Source of the DNA: Tannerella forsythia | GTDB lineage: Bacteria; Bacteroidota; Bacteroidia; Bacteroidales; Tannerellaceae | Length of the DNA: 32,059 bases | Assembly (NCBI RefSeq): GCF_003860135.1 | Contig: NZ_RQYN01000050.1 | Span: 1 to 32,059 of the forward strand | Reading direction: 5' to 3' | Shown here: piece after piece, positions 5,668 to 14,274 of the stretch | Layout of the letters: every line of letters starts with the position of its first letter | Numbering within the stretch: the first letter of the stretch is position 1 | Translations under genes and position numbers: made by a program | Notes under the pieces: model-generated | Databases searched by the model: none | Seen by the model: only the letters and a program-made list of their open reading frames with translations | What the model was told of the DNA's origin: nothing

Positions 5668-7566
5668 TCAATTTTTCTCTTGTTTTTTTCTGAATTTTAC
5701 TTCCTCCAAAAGATTGTTGACCTGCTGTATAATATTAGCATAATTCTTATCGATAATCTCTTCTAATATCTGTTTGTCCATCTCTTCATTTCCAGTTTGT
5801 ACCGGCATGGAGAAAGCTGGTATTTCTTCTGAAATATACTTGCATATGTTGAATTGTGTATTAAAGTAAGGAGGACGGCCATTCGCTACTTTTCCAACAA
5901 AATGGCCGGCCGGTTGCCCGGCAACGTCCCTGGCTCTTAAAATTTTCTCCTTTTGTAAAGATTCTGTTTGACTCCCGACTCCAGAATCTTGCTTTGAGAT
6001 TGAACGCTGCGCCTCCCGTTTTTCTCCGAATAAGTTCTCTATATCTCTTGCCGTTTTATCATTTCCGGTCATGCCGAACGCCTGCGTACCACAGCTTGAA
6101 CGAAGTATATTCGCACTCTTTTCGCCATAATCTCTGACAGCCTGATTAAAGTCCTGAACGGCTAATATCGTACTGACATTATGCTTTCTTGCAGTTCCTA
6201 TGAAAGTATCTATTCCTTGAAGATTTACGGTTGGAAATTCATCCACCATGAAGACGCTTGCTACTTTGCCGGGGTTGTTCATCTGCGCCATTATAACACT
6301 ACAGATGCAGCTGATAGGCGGAGATATTGCTTCTTTTATGCTCGGAGCGTTTCCGATACATAAGAGAGTAGGATGATCCGGATTCGTTATGTCTAATGAA
6401 AATTCTTCCTCCGGAAGAGGAGATAGTACCCAGAAAATATATTTGTTGTTTAACAACACTAATGGCGTCTGGGCACTTGATACAGCTCCGGCCGTCTGTT
6501 GTTGTGCGCCTAATCGGTAGGCTGTCAACATTGACGACATATTCAAAGCAATTTCCGTATCTTCGGCCAGCCATTCAAACACCAAATCCGAATCACTCAA
6601 ACAAAAGGCTATCACATGAGCCAAGGTATTTATACCTAAATCTCTTTGTTTATAACATTTGTATGCGATCGAATAAACATAGTTTATTGCGTTGTTTGCC
6701 CAAAAATCTGTTTTTTCTTTCCACGCCGGCTCGAGATTTTTCATCAGCGTAACGGCAATGTTCCGAATAAAAAGAGATTCCGCACTTCGAGGCATATATT
6801 TTTCGGAAAAAACATTGACCCGGGCTGTACGCGTCATGTCCGTAAAATTAATAAATGCGAAGTTCGGAGTTTTTCTCCCTCTTTCACGAAAATGGCGAAT
6901 GCTACCATACGCTATTTGTGCAAGGATTGGAGAATTTTTCTTCGACGGATCTCCTTCCCAATCGTAAATGAAGCCTGCGTAATTCCGTTCTGCACATTGG
7001 TAGATCATTCCTTTTATCCAACTTTCTGACTTACCGGATCCAGGCCCTCCGTCGATGTAAATATTTTGCTGTGGTTTGTGGATCCTTAACACCCCATCCT
7101 GCGTTTCAAGACGAAAATAAAAATCCGATTCTTCATCGGATATCCCAAAAATAGACTTATCCGATTCAATATGAGGAGTTAGAAAATAAGGGATTGTATA
7201 TACTACCATTAATGTATAGCCAATCCATACTATCGGAAAAATAATCAGGTTATAAATGGATGATACCGGGGTAAAGCCAACGAGAAGAGCTGCCGCTAAT
7301 ATGATGGTCGTAAATGTATACATCCATTTCTTTGTTTCATCACGATCTTTTTGTACAGGAAAAAGAAAAGCCGTCGCCGCAACAACGACAATATAGATAA
7401 ATCGAAAAAGATAGCCTTTCTCGATTATTTTGTATAAACGGCTTGATAAAGCACTGCTGAATACGTACAATTCATTAATTGTTTGATATTGATAAGCGAT
7501 TGTTAGGCCGATTACCACACACAACAGAATTAGTACAGACGACAAACTTTTCTTTTCCTGATCCAT
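5668..7566 (-). CDS. VirD4/TraG-type coupling protein (T4CP)
   Basis: A 632-aa hexameric ATPase expected to link the relaxase-DNA complex to the secretion channel. Three to four N-terminal TM helices (within residues 8-150) precede the motor domain. Walker A GGPGSGKS lies near residue 171 and Walker B VFMVDEF near 437. The downstream stretch STILAVQDFNQAVRDYG and GTQAFGMTGND are typical of the TraD/TraG fold. An upstream in-frame ATG at 7614 lies inside ssb, so I chose MDQEKKSLSS at 7566, 5 bp after the ssb stop. It is unusual in sitting late in the operon beside ssb and far from the relaxase gene. Confidence 0.88.
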   Translation of the reverse strand: MDQEKKSLSSVLILLCVVIGLTIAYQYQTINELYVFSSALSSRLYKIIEKGYLFRFIYIVVVAATAFLFPVQKDRDETKKWMYTFTTIILAAALLVGFTPVSSIYNLIIFPIVWIGYTLMVVYTIPYFLTPHIESDKSIFGISDEESDFYFRLETQDGVLRIHKPQQNIYIDGGPGSGKSESWIKGMIYQCAERNYAGFIYDWEGDPSKKNSPILAQIAYGSIRHFRERGRKTPNFAFINFTDMTRTARVNVFSEKYMPRSAESLFIRNIAVTLMKNLEPAWKEKTDFWANNAINYVYSIAYKCYKQRDLGINTLAHVIAFCLSDSDLVFEWLAEDTEIALNMSSMLTAYRLGAQQQTAGAVSSAQTPLVLLNNKYIFWVLSPLPEEEFSLDITNPDHPTLLCIGNAPSIKEAISPPISCICSVIMAQMNNPGKVASVFMVDEFPTVNLQGIDTFIGTARKHNVSTILAVQDFNQAVRDYGEKSANILRSSCGTQAFGMTGNDKTARDIENLFGEKREAQRSISKQDSGVGSQTESLQKEKILRARDVAGQPAGHFVGKVANGRPPYFNTQFNICKYISEEIPAFSMPVQTGNEEMDKQILEEIIDKNYANIIQQVNNLLEEVKFRKKQEKN

Positions 7567-7570
7567 GACT

Positions 7571-7885
7571 TTACTTCTCCGTACTACTACCGCACAACTC
7601 GATTTTCCAAACATTCATCGTTATGTTTGGAACAGTTGTGCCGTCTTCACGCTCATAAACATTGACACTAATGTCGCCCGATACATAAACCATCGTTCCC
7701 TTTTTCAGGTATTCGACTACTTTTGATGGACGATTTAAAAAACAGCTGATCCATGTCGTCTTTTCTTCGCCGGAAGCCGTTTTTAAATTTGAGGAGACAT
7801 TGAAGCATATGCTTACTTTTTTCTCTTCTCTTTTTATCTCTTTCGCATCTGCTCCGAGATATCCCAATACATTTCCTGTAAACAT
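7571..7885 (-). CDS. ssb: Single-stranded DNA-binding protein
   Basis: A 104-aa OB-fold protein beginning MFTGNVLGYLGADAKE, with the beta-strand pattern of SSB: VSICFNVSSN, TTWISCFLN, GTMVYVSGDI and a final NITMNVWKIEL. It lacks the long flexible region and acidic tip that chromosomal SSB uses to recruit partners, as is common for short plasmid-type SSBs. It would coat the incoming single strand or protect it during transfer. It is in the operon between a 40-aa membrane protein and the coupling protein. Confidence 0.85.
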   Translation of the reverse strand: MFTGNVLGYLGADAKEIKREEKKVSICFNVSSNLKTASGEEKTTWISCFLNRPSKVVEYLKKGTMVYVSGDISVNVYEREDGTTVPNITMNVWKIELCGSSTEK

Positions 7886-7912
7886 AAATAATATTTTTAA
7901 AATGAATTAATT

Positions 7913-8035
7913 CTACTTTTTGGTATTATGATAGGCACGCCAATAAACAATGATAAGGCATGTTGCCATAAATAACGTTACACCCACAAACAGAATGGGG
8001 TGTTCGCATATGAATTCTAATAGTTTTCGGTTCAT
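7913..8035 (-). CDS. 40-aa single-TM protein
   Basis: A small frame missed by length cut-offs. It starts MNRKLLEFICEHP, has one hydrophobic helix (about residues 13-31, ILFVGVTLFMATCLIIVYW) and ends HNTKK. Its ATG overlaps the stop of the ArdC-like gene by 4 bp (ATGA), good evidence of translational coupling. It ends 27 bp before ssb. Topology suggests an inner-membrane microprotein; function unknown. Confidence 0.55.
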   Translation of the reverse strand: MNRKLLEFICEHPILFVGVTLFMATCLIIVYWRAYHNTKK

Positions 8036-9840
8036 ATCATCATACTTTTTAATGGTTCTTGATTCTTGATCTGAAAAGAAAATAGTTCCGATAGGATCGG
8101 CTTTATTTCATGCGGTATATAGTCCTTATTACTCATTGCAGATAACAAGTTTTTCGCAAAAGAGATTCCTATATCTTTCATTTGAGAAAGCTCTTTAACG
8201 TTCTTCTCTATTACGGCTGAAAAAAAAGCAAATGATGCCGCAAACGAAATAGCCGGGTAATACTTTGAAGCCAATTCTTTGGCTTTCTCGTATTCTTCAC
8301 GACCCTGCCCTCTGTTATTCAGATAAAACTGTATATCTGATTTTGCGATTCGCTGGTTGGGCTGCTTTATTCCTTTTACGGTGACACCGAGAGCTGACTT
8401 CCATGTATTAAGAGAAAATATATGAATGTCTTTGATGTCCGGATTAAGCAAAACCGGAAGCTCCCTGTATAATCTGTAAAAGTTATATAGAGGACTGTCG
8501 GATATCGCATACTCCGGAAGCAGATCACGCTTGTTTCGATCTTCTAATAACAGGTCTATTTCTTCAGTCTTATAATACCAAAACTCTTGCTTTTCTGTCA
8601 ACAAGTTGACGACAGGAACAGGAACAATTCCGGGATCAATATCCGGGACACATTGAAGCATTTTATCTTCAAGAAACAAACGGCATGGAATACCGAAAGT
8701 ATCTCCGGCATTTACCACCGTGCAATGATACTTTACTTGATTGCCGGCATCTATCAATTTCTTGACATCTTCTGACAAATCATGATACGAAAATGCGAGC
8801 GTAACAGTCTTCTTATCATCCGATATAGAAGATTTAATATAGATATTGTCATCGATGTAAACCTTATCGGACAAAACAAGTTCTTGTTTTGTCAGCACGT
8901 CCGAAATCATTTTACTTGATTTATTGACATCGGACAAGATGGTTTGAATGAATTTAGGCTCTTCTTGCAATGCGGAAAGCCAGCTCTTTAGATATTGAGC
9001 GTTTTCTTCTCTCACATAGGAGCATATCCCTAAAGATTGACACATTAACGCAGCTGTCAGCTCGGCAATCAATTCTTCTTTTGCATATTTCGGGTCACCA
9101 AAAACACTATCTTTTGCGATACGGTTTAATCTCGCCTCTGAACCTGTGCTGTGTGACATTTCATGCAAAATTGTTGAGTAAAAAGACTCACCATCTATAA
9201 ACTGCCCTTTGACAGGGATAACGATCTCATCTCTGGTAGGAGAATAGTATGCATATTTCGACTCACGAAGATGAATCGGACACAACCAAGCATTATCGTT
9301 AAGCATTAGGTCTATCTTTGGACAGGCAAGCATATTCTTGTCATCCTTCAGCTCCGGTACCTCAAAACGCTTTTTTAAAGCGGCCCATTTGTCCGGATGT
9401 ACCTCCGGATAATTCGTCTGCTCAATATTAAAAACAGAATAGCTTTTCAGAAATCCGCTTTTTTTGCATGATTTACGTTCCTCGACAGACAAATTATTGT
9501 AAGCATCTTCCGAAATACTGTTTCCCTTCTTGTCTTTATATGTGAACCCCCAATATACTATCGGAAAAGATTTCTCTCCTTTGTTTACTCTCACCTTTTC
9601 CTGTTGTGCTTGCAAAAAGGTTAAATAAACCGGTAATTTATAACTCTTGTATTCTCGATGTAAATAGAGCATAAACGAGTTAAAACCGCTATACACACGA
9701 CCGGAAAGATTTTGAGGAAACCCGACACCCATCATCGAGAACCATGGCTGTCTTGCCTTTTTATCGTCTGATAGCGATTTGATTTTATCAATCATCAAAT
9801 TGGCAAATGTTTGTAATGCCTTATTAATTGGTGTTTCCAT
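8032..9840 (-). CDS. ArdC-like antirestriction/zincin protein with plasmid-specific C-terminal domain
   Basis: A 602-aa protein. Residues 1-130 resemble the ArdC N-terminal ssDNA-binding domain (QPWFSMMGVGFPQNLSGRVYSGFN). Residues about 195-290 are a metallopeptidase domain with the zinc motif HEMSH and a downstream KEELIAEL acid. ArdC proteins protect incoming ssDNA from host defences in the recipient. The C-terminal half (about 320-602) is not part of standard ArdC. It is homologous to most of the protein at 10686-11729, sharing segments such as IKDIHI-SLNTWK and YIPHEIKPILSELFSFQ. It starts downstream of a possible internal promoter and belongs to the transfer operon. Family assignment is firm; the C-terminal role is unknown. 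Confidence 0.8.
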   Translation of the reverse strand: METPINKALQTFANLMIDKIKSLSDDKKARQPWFSMMGVGFPQNLSGRVYSGFNSFMLYLHREYKSYKLPVYLTFLQAQQEKVRVNKGEKSFPIVYWGFTYKDKKGNSISEDAYNNLSVEERKSCKKSGFLKSYSVFNIEQTNYPEVHPDKWAALKKRFEVPELKDDKNMLACPKIDLMLNDNAWLCPIHLRESKYAYYSPTRDEIVIPVKGQFIDGESFYSTILHEMSHSTGSEARLNRIAKDSVFGDPKYAKEELIAELTAALMCQSLGICSYVREENAQYLKSWLSALQEEPKFIQTILSDVNKSSKMISDVLTKQELVLSDKVYIDDNIYIKSSISDDKKTVTLAFSYHDLSEDVKKLIDAGNQVKYHCTVVNAGDTFGIPCRLFLEDKMLQCVPDIDPGIVPVPVVNLLTEKQEFWYYKTEEIDLLLEDRNKRDLLPEYAISDSPLYNFYRLYRELPVLLNPDIKDIHIFSLNTWKSALGVTVKGIKQPNQRIAKSDIQFYLNNRGQGREEYEKAKELASKYYPAISFAASFAFFSAVIEKNVKELSQMKDIGISFAKNLLSAMSNKDYIPHEIKPILSELFSFQIKNQEPLKSMMI

Positions 9841-9868
9841 GTTGAGTTATTTATTTTTTAACCTGAAT

Positions 9869-9876
9869 CAAACATA
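9869..9876 (-). promoter_or_regulatory. Candidate internal promoter (-7) for the ArdC-like gene
   Basis: Read on the minus strand, TATGTTTG fits TAnnTTTG and lies 29 bp before the ATG at 9840. The -33 box is poor. A perfect 10-bp tandem duplication (ACCTTATCTG twice, 9876-9895) lies just upstream and could be a regulator site. Confidence 0.4.
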
Positions 9877-9896
9877 CCTTATCTGACCTTATCTGC

Positions 9897-10085
9897 TTAT
9901 ATGATATTTTTTTCATATTCAATAAGCCACTCTTCCGCGCTTTCCGGCGTAGGGATTATGCCTTTTTCTTTCATCTCTGCCAAAAAAGCATTGGCCAGTT
10001 CTTTTTGTCCGAGTAGAAATTGTAACATGTCGATTTCTCCATTCTGACATTGCTGTACTAATTCATCATAATTTTCCATTTCCAT
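9897..10085 (-). CDS. 62-aa acidic protein, unknown
   Basis: Sequence MEMENYDELVQQCQNGE leads into mostly helical, acidic sequence without TM or signal. The segment EMKEKGIIPTPESAEEWL resembles the G-x-x-PS-x-x-LI motif found in the Fic, DUF3945-like and ArdC-associated proteins of this plasmid. It lies between the degenerate DUF3945-like copy and the ArdC-like gene. Possibly a partner of ArdC or a free-standing adaptor module; no family is recognised with confidence. Confidence 0.55.
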   Translation of the reverse strand: MEMENYDELVQQCQNGEIDMLQFLLGQKELANAFLAEMKEKGIIPTPESAEEWLIEYEKNII

Positions 10086-10102
10086 ATCATTTTTATTTAT
10101 AA

Positions 10103-10689
10103 CTACATATCTGCAAACGCTTTATTAACCAAGCCGCCGGCTTGCCTGGTCTTATCATGGCTTTGACCCTGACTTTTTCCTTTCTCCGGGTCATTCTGCG
10201 CAAGTTTTACATTGGCCAATGTCGCTTTATCTTTTGTTTCTTGAGTGCCCGGATCAAATCCGAAGAAGGCTTGTAACCTTCTGCATGAAGTTTCATTATC
10301 GTATCAAAATCATCTTTAGAAACGGCATTTTGAAGCCTGATTTCTTGCTCTCCCCGTTTTTCAACGTCCGGATTCAGAAAAGTACCTTTTTCTTCTGTTA
10401 CTTTTTCCTCTTGTATTTTTTCCTGCTGCGATCCTTTTCCATCAAGTAGATATCCCCTTTCAAAAGCATAGTCATAAAACGATCTTCCAGTATAGCAGAC
10501 TTTATTTTCATGATCTATGATAGTAAAGGCGTCCTTCAATGCTCCGTTTTTTTCTTTCAATCCTTCCCATCTTACGACAGAGATGTTTTTTTCCGAAAGT
10601 AAGTTCCGGATGTAATCCGGATTGTTTGCTTCTTCTTTATTGAAGAACTGACAAAGATTTTTTTTGGATATTTCCTGAAGGTTGTCTAT
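10103..10689 (-). pseudogene. Frameshifted, internally deleted copy of the DUF3945-like gene
   Basis: This is the continuation of the gene at 10686-11729 in another frame. Compared with the intact copy at 11851-12996, a 2-base difference near 10712 (CTTCTCATTCCCC here, CTTCTTTCCCC there) shifts the frame. A block of 534 bp is missing between two TTTTTCCT repeats (12052-12059 and 12586-12593 in the intact copy). The remaining frame encodes the conserved KDAFTIIDHENKVCYTGRSF region and ends KRHWPM at 10207. A further out-of-frame tail runs to 10103. Confidence 0.7.
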
Positions 10690-11729
10690 TGTCTTTTCTT
10701 CTCATTCCCCTTTTCATAGCGTAATTCGCCTTTGTTATATTCTTCTGAATAGCCCAACTCTTTGGCAATCGCACGAAATTGACCTACGTTCTGAAAAGCG
10801 TATTCTTTTAATAGTTCTTGCTTTTTGCCTTGAAAAGAAAATAATTCCGATAGGATCGGCTTTATTTCATGCGGTATATAATTTTTCTTGTACATCTCAT
10901 TGAGTAGATCAGAAGAAGGAATAAAACCAGACTTACTGATGTCAATCAGTTCTTTTACATTCTTTTCCACAACAGCAGAGAAAAAAGAAAAAGATACAGA
11001 AAATGGTATGACCGGATAATATTTTGAAGCTAACTCTCTCACTTTCTCATATTCTCTACGACCTGTCTCTCTATTTCCTAAATATCTATGTATATCTTCA
11101 TCCGATATTTTTTGACTTGGTTGTTTGATTCCTTTTATAGTGACGTCGATAACACACTTCCATGTATTGAGAGACGATATATGAATGTCTTTGATGTCCG
11201 GATTAATTACCACCGGTAATTTTTTGTATATGTTATAAAATTCGTTTAACGGACTGTAAACCATGGCACATTCAGGAAGAACTCCGCTATTTCTATACTG
11301 TTTCTCTATTATTCGATCTACTTCTTCCGGCTCATAATACCAGAGTTCTTCTCTTCCTGTAAGATAATTATTAACTCTGACATAATGTAAATCAGGGTCA
11401 GAAACGTCTTTACAACACAGTCTCTCATCATGTAAGTATAACACCCCTGGAAAACAAACAACCCTATCTCGACTACTATTACCTTCTGAGTAATAGCAGT
11501 GATGATGGACGAATTCACCGTTTTTCAGTCTATCTTGTACTGATTTCTCTAACTTTTCAAGAGTTAAATCAGTGCGAATAGTCTGTTTGTCGGATAAATT
11601 ATAGTCAAGTTGGGCCGCACTCTTTATTTCTTCCGGGAAATACAATGCTTCATCATCAATAAGATCTTCCACTGTCATTGGATTTTCTTCCCAATCAAGC
11701 TGGGCCGCACTCTTTATTATATAATCCAT
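10686..11729 (-). CDS. ArdC-associated domain protein fused to the head of a broken DUF3945-like gene
   Basis: A 347-aa protein. Residues about 45-305 match the C-terminal half of the ArdC-like protein (IKDIHI-SLNTWK, REYEKVRELASKYYP, YIPHEIKPILSELFSF). Residues about 306-340 (LKEYAFQNVGQFRAIAKELG) match the N-terminus of the protein at 11851-12996, after which a frameshift ends the protein at NEKKRQ. The N-terminus has IKSAAQLD twice, 30 residues apart, from a 24-bp direct repeat (11605-11628, 11695-11718). No zinc motif is present. It looks like a product of duplication and fusion; it may still be made, since the first 300 residues are undisturbed. Confidence 0.6.
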   Translation of the reverse strand: MDYIIKSAAQLDWEENPMTVEDLIDDEALYFPEEIKSAAQLDYNLSDKQTIRTDLTLEKLEKSVQDRLKNGEFVHHHCYYSEGNSSRDRVVCFPGVLYLHDERLCCKDVSDPDLHYVRVNNYLTGREELWYYEPEEVDRIIEKQYRNSGVLPECAMVYSPLNEFYNIYKKLPVVINPDIKDIHISSLNTWKCVIDVTIKGIKQPSQKISDEDIHRYLGNRETGRREYEKVRELASKYYPVIPFSVSFSFFSAVVEKNVKELIDISKSGFIPSSDLLNEMYKKNYIPHEIKPILSELFSFQGKKQELLKEYAFQNVGQFRAIAKELGYSEEYNKGELRYEKGNEKKRQ

Positions 11730-11746
11730 AGTACTATAATATTTAA

Positions 11747-11900
11747 CTACATGTCTGAAAACGCTTTATTAACTAAACCAACGGCCTGCCTGGTCTTATC
11801 ATGGCTTTGGCCCTGACTTTTTCCTTTCTCCGGGTCATTCTGCGCAAGTTTTACATTGGCCAATGTCGCTTTATCTTTTGTTTCTGGATCGAATCCGCAG
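11747..11900 (-). pseudogene. Out-of-frame C-terminal tail of the DUF3945-like gene
   Basis: In the frame shifted from the gene upstream, the minus strand reads GFDPETKDKATLANVKLAQ and on to a stop at 11747, about 50 residues. The same tail is preserved next to the second copy (10103-10255). It resembles the C-terminus of the Fic protein (KIFGLDDKS...IKLAQSN). I read it as the original C-terminus, thrown out of frame by a short deletion. Confidence 0.5.
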
Positions 11901-12996
11901 AAGGTTTGTAACCTTCTGCATGAAGTTCCATTATCGCCGCAAAATCACCTTTGGAAATGGCATTTTGAAGTTTGGCTTCTTGCTCTCTCTGTTTCTCAGT
12001 GTCCGGATCCAGAGAAGTACCCTTTTCTTCTGTTACTTTTTCCTCTTGTATTTTTTCCTCTGTTACATTCTGCCCGGCGACAGATAAATCCATTTTTTCC
12101 TGTGCTGCAATCAGACCAAATGCTTCTTCCTTTGATAGTTGTTGTATGTTTGCGAATTGAATCCCTCGCATGTCTTCTGTTAAAGACACATCTGCCATAA
12201 TAAAATGTCCTTCCTTCGTTTGTATCAATTGATTGTCTAATGAATATCCATTCGCAAGAAGGGCCTTATCGGCAAGAGTTAACTCACGGCCTGAATAATC
12301 CATACCTCGGCCGATTACATTAGGAACAGCAAGTTCTTTGTTTGTACGCACAATTACAGCGTTCAATTCTCTGTCTACTTGTAAGAAAATATTGTCTTTT
12401 TCTTTGCCTACGAGGACAATCTTTCCTTGTAATAGCTCATTTTTATTGTCCTCGGTTAATCGACGTCCCAGGATCGAATCCGGAATAACTAATGTCTCTT
12501 TTTTGTAGAAAACAGAAATGCCGTTCTCGGTCAGACGAACTTTCGCCTGTTTTCCGTTAATTTCCCTCATATCTGACATGACGCCTTTTTCCTGCTGCGA
12601 TCCTTTTCCATCGAGTAAATACCCCCTCTCAAAAGCATAGTCATAAAAAGATCGTCCTGTATAGCAGACTTTGTTTTCGTGATCTATGATAGTAAAGGCA
12701 TCCTTCATGGCTCCGTCTTTTTCTTTCAATCCTTCCCATCTTACGACAGAGATGTTTTTCTCTGAAAGTAAGTTGCGTATGTAATCCGGATTGTTGGCTT
12801 CTTCTTTATTGAAGAACTGACAAAGATTTTTTTTGGATATTTCCTGAAGGTTGTCTATTGTCTTTTCTTCTTTCCCCTTTTCATAGCGTAATTCGCCTTT
12901 GTTATATTCCTCTGAATAGCCGAGTTCTTTAGCAATCGCACGAAATTGACCTACGTTCTGAAAAGCGTATTCTTTTAATGTTTCCTCGATTCTCAT
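11851..12996 (-). CDS. DUF3945/DUF4099-like conjugation accessory protein
   Basis: A 381-aa soluble protein, directly after traN (2-bp gap). Residues 1-40 are a helical segment (KEYAFQNVGQFRAIAKELGY); 50-130 a second domain with KDAFTIIDHENKVCYTG. Residues about 145-270 contain two repeats of the pattern VPD/I-GR-LT--DK--L--G (IPDSILGRRLTEDNKNELLQG; VIGRGMDYSGRELTLADKALLANG), typical of DUF3945-type proteins of Bacteroidetes conjugative elements. The C-terminus has DFAAIMELHAEGYKPSAD and then an abrupt KQKIKRHWPM that seems out of frame with the original tail. Function unknown; such proteins travel with ArdC and primase genes. Confidence 0.65.
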   Translation of the reverse strand: MRIEETLKEYAFQNVGQFRAIAKELGYSEEYNKGELRYEKGKEEKTIDNLQEISKKNLCQFFNKEEANNPDYIRNLLSEKNISVVRWEGLKEKDGAMKDAFTIIDHENKVCYTGRSFYDYAFERGYLLDGKGSQQEKGVMSDMREINGKQAKVRLTENGISVFYKKETLVIPDSILGRRLTEDNKNELLQGKIVLVGKEKDNIFLQVDRELNAVIVRTNKELAVPNVIGRGMDYSGRELTLADKALLANGYSLDNQLIQTKEGHFIMADVSLTEDMRGIQFANIQQLSKEEAFGLIAAQEKMDLSVAGQNVTEEKIQEEKVTEEKGTSLDPDTEKQREQEAKLQNAISKGDFAAIMELHAEGYKPSADSIQKQKIKRHWPM

Positions 12997-12998
12997 AG

Positions 12999-14087
12999 CT
13001 AATTTAATTTTTGGGTGTTTAGGAGATATTCGTTCAGTATTTCTATTTGCATATGGCGACCACCGCCCTTTTCGAACATTTCGATAAGAAATACCTTGTC
13101 GTCGGGTATTGTAAACTTGTTAAAAACAAGAATAAATCGGTTGTCTGTTTTCCCTGCAATCTTTTTGTTAAAGTCTGCCGAGTAAACAGGATCGACTTGT
13201 ATTTCTTGTTGTGTTGAATTTTTATTCGTCTTTAGATCGCGAACAAAACACTTGATGAAGTCTATATCATAATCAATATTCGTGAAGTTTTTAATATCGA
13301 ATGAAAAAAACAAATATTCATTATGAACAAACAGATTCGCTAATGACATCTCTAATTTGTTTTTTATTACGCCAACACTAAAGATATTTCGACGCTTTTG
13401 TTTTAGACGATTCATTAATATACTCATCTCGTCACTGTTTACGGCTAACAGCGCGGTATACTTTCTATCATTATCAAGATTGTAGGTATGACTTTCGCTT
13501 TCTCCTGTTTTGATAGATATTTCGTATAATCCAAAATTGGCATCAACAGCAAACAAGTTAGATTCCGGTATAGTATCTAACGTAGTTCCCAACTTCACCA
13601 TGTTGTTGCTATACTCACAGCCTAATGCTTCTTCATTACCATGCCAACAGTAAATTACGTTGTTCGGAAAGAATATATTTACAACGTTTCGGTTGTTTAT
13701 CAGTACATCGTAATTTTCTCTGTATATGTCATTGTTTGCATATGCAACAAATCCGTAAGGCATATGCTCCGGAAGATACCTAACTTTAAACGGAAAAACG
13801 GAACCATTTTGGCAAACGACCGTTAATCCGATTGTGTCGGTAAATTGTTCCTCGACAACTTGTAAACGGATAATATGAGGAACATTCGTTATAAGATTTG
13901 CATTGATACAGTCTTCCCTGTTATAACTAATATCGATGACCGGGGCTGGAAATACAAGATGCGTCGTTTTGTCAAACGAAACATACACAGTTTGTACCGT
14001 TGCAATGGTACGCATGGGTACTTCCTGACCGTAACTGCTAATGATACCAAGAAAGGCCGCTAAAAACACATAGAAAAACTTTCTCAT
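12999..14087 (-). CDS. traN: TraN (VirB9-like, DUF4138) conjugative protein
   Basis: A 362-aa exported protein with a signal peptide (KFFYVFLAAFLGIISSYG-Q). The mature part is beta-rich. The opening TVQTVYVSFDKTTHLVFPAPVIDI is characteristic of Bacteroidetes TraN, where it marks the VirB9-like domain that binds the VirB10-like TraM in the outer-membrane core. Starts 3 bp after the 59-aa gene; operon position after traM fits the family order. No odd features seen. Confidence 0.85.
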   Translation of the reverse strand: MRKFFYVFLAAFLGIISSYGQEVPMRTIATVQTVYVSFDKTTHLVFPAPVIDISYNREDCINANLITNVPHIIRLQVVEEQFTDTIGLTVVCQNGSVFPFKVRYLPEHMPYGFVAYANNDIYRENYDVLINNRNVVNIFFPNNVIYCWHGNEEALGCEYSNNMVKLGTTLDTIPESNLFAVDANFGLYEISIKTGESESHTYNLDNDRKYTALLAVNSDEMSILMNRLKQKRRNIFSVGVIKNKLEMSLANLFVHNEYLFFSFDIKNFTNIDYDIDFIKCFVRDLKTNKNSTQQEIQVDPVYSADFNKKIAGKTDNRFILVFNKFTIPDDKVFLIEMFEKGGGRHMQIEILNEYLLNTQKLN

Positions 14088-14090
14088 AAA

Positions 14091-14270
14091 TTACACTTTT
14101 TGAATGAAACCTAAATAGATATTTATTCCCCATAGCAGAAGAAGATCAAGACATAATGCAACAACCCAGAACTTTATTTCTTGAAAAGAAGCCTGTTCTT
14201 TTCGTTTTGCATATATCTTATATACTATAAAAACGGCAATTAACCCGAGAGGGATTGTTATCAAGTCCAT
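14091..14270 (-). CDS. 59-aa two-TM protein in the TraL position
   Basis: Too short for usual cut-offs but tightly packed: its ATG is 4 bp after the traM stop and its stop 3 bp before the traN ATG. It begins MDLITIPLGLIAVFIVYKIY (TM 1), has a polar basic loop (AKRKEQASFQEIK), a second TM (FWVVALCLDLLLLWGINIY) and ends GFIQKV. In related elements a small membrane protein (TraL) is encoded close to traK-traM. The position suggests an equivalent, but sequence alone does not prove it. Confidence 0.65.
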   Translation of the reverse strand: MDLITIPLGLIAVFIVYKIYAKRKEQASFQEIKFWVVALCLDLLLLWGINIYLGFIQKV

Positions 14271-14274
14271 ATGC

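Noticed and set aside
13813-13826. AAACGACCGTT, identical to the 11-bp core of recombination site 1, inside traN
   Set aside because: The flanking halves do not match the 14-bp half-sites and the sequence is ordinary coding DNA; taken as a chance match.
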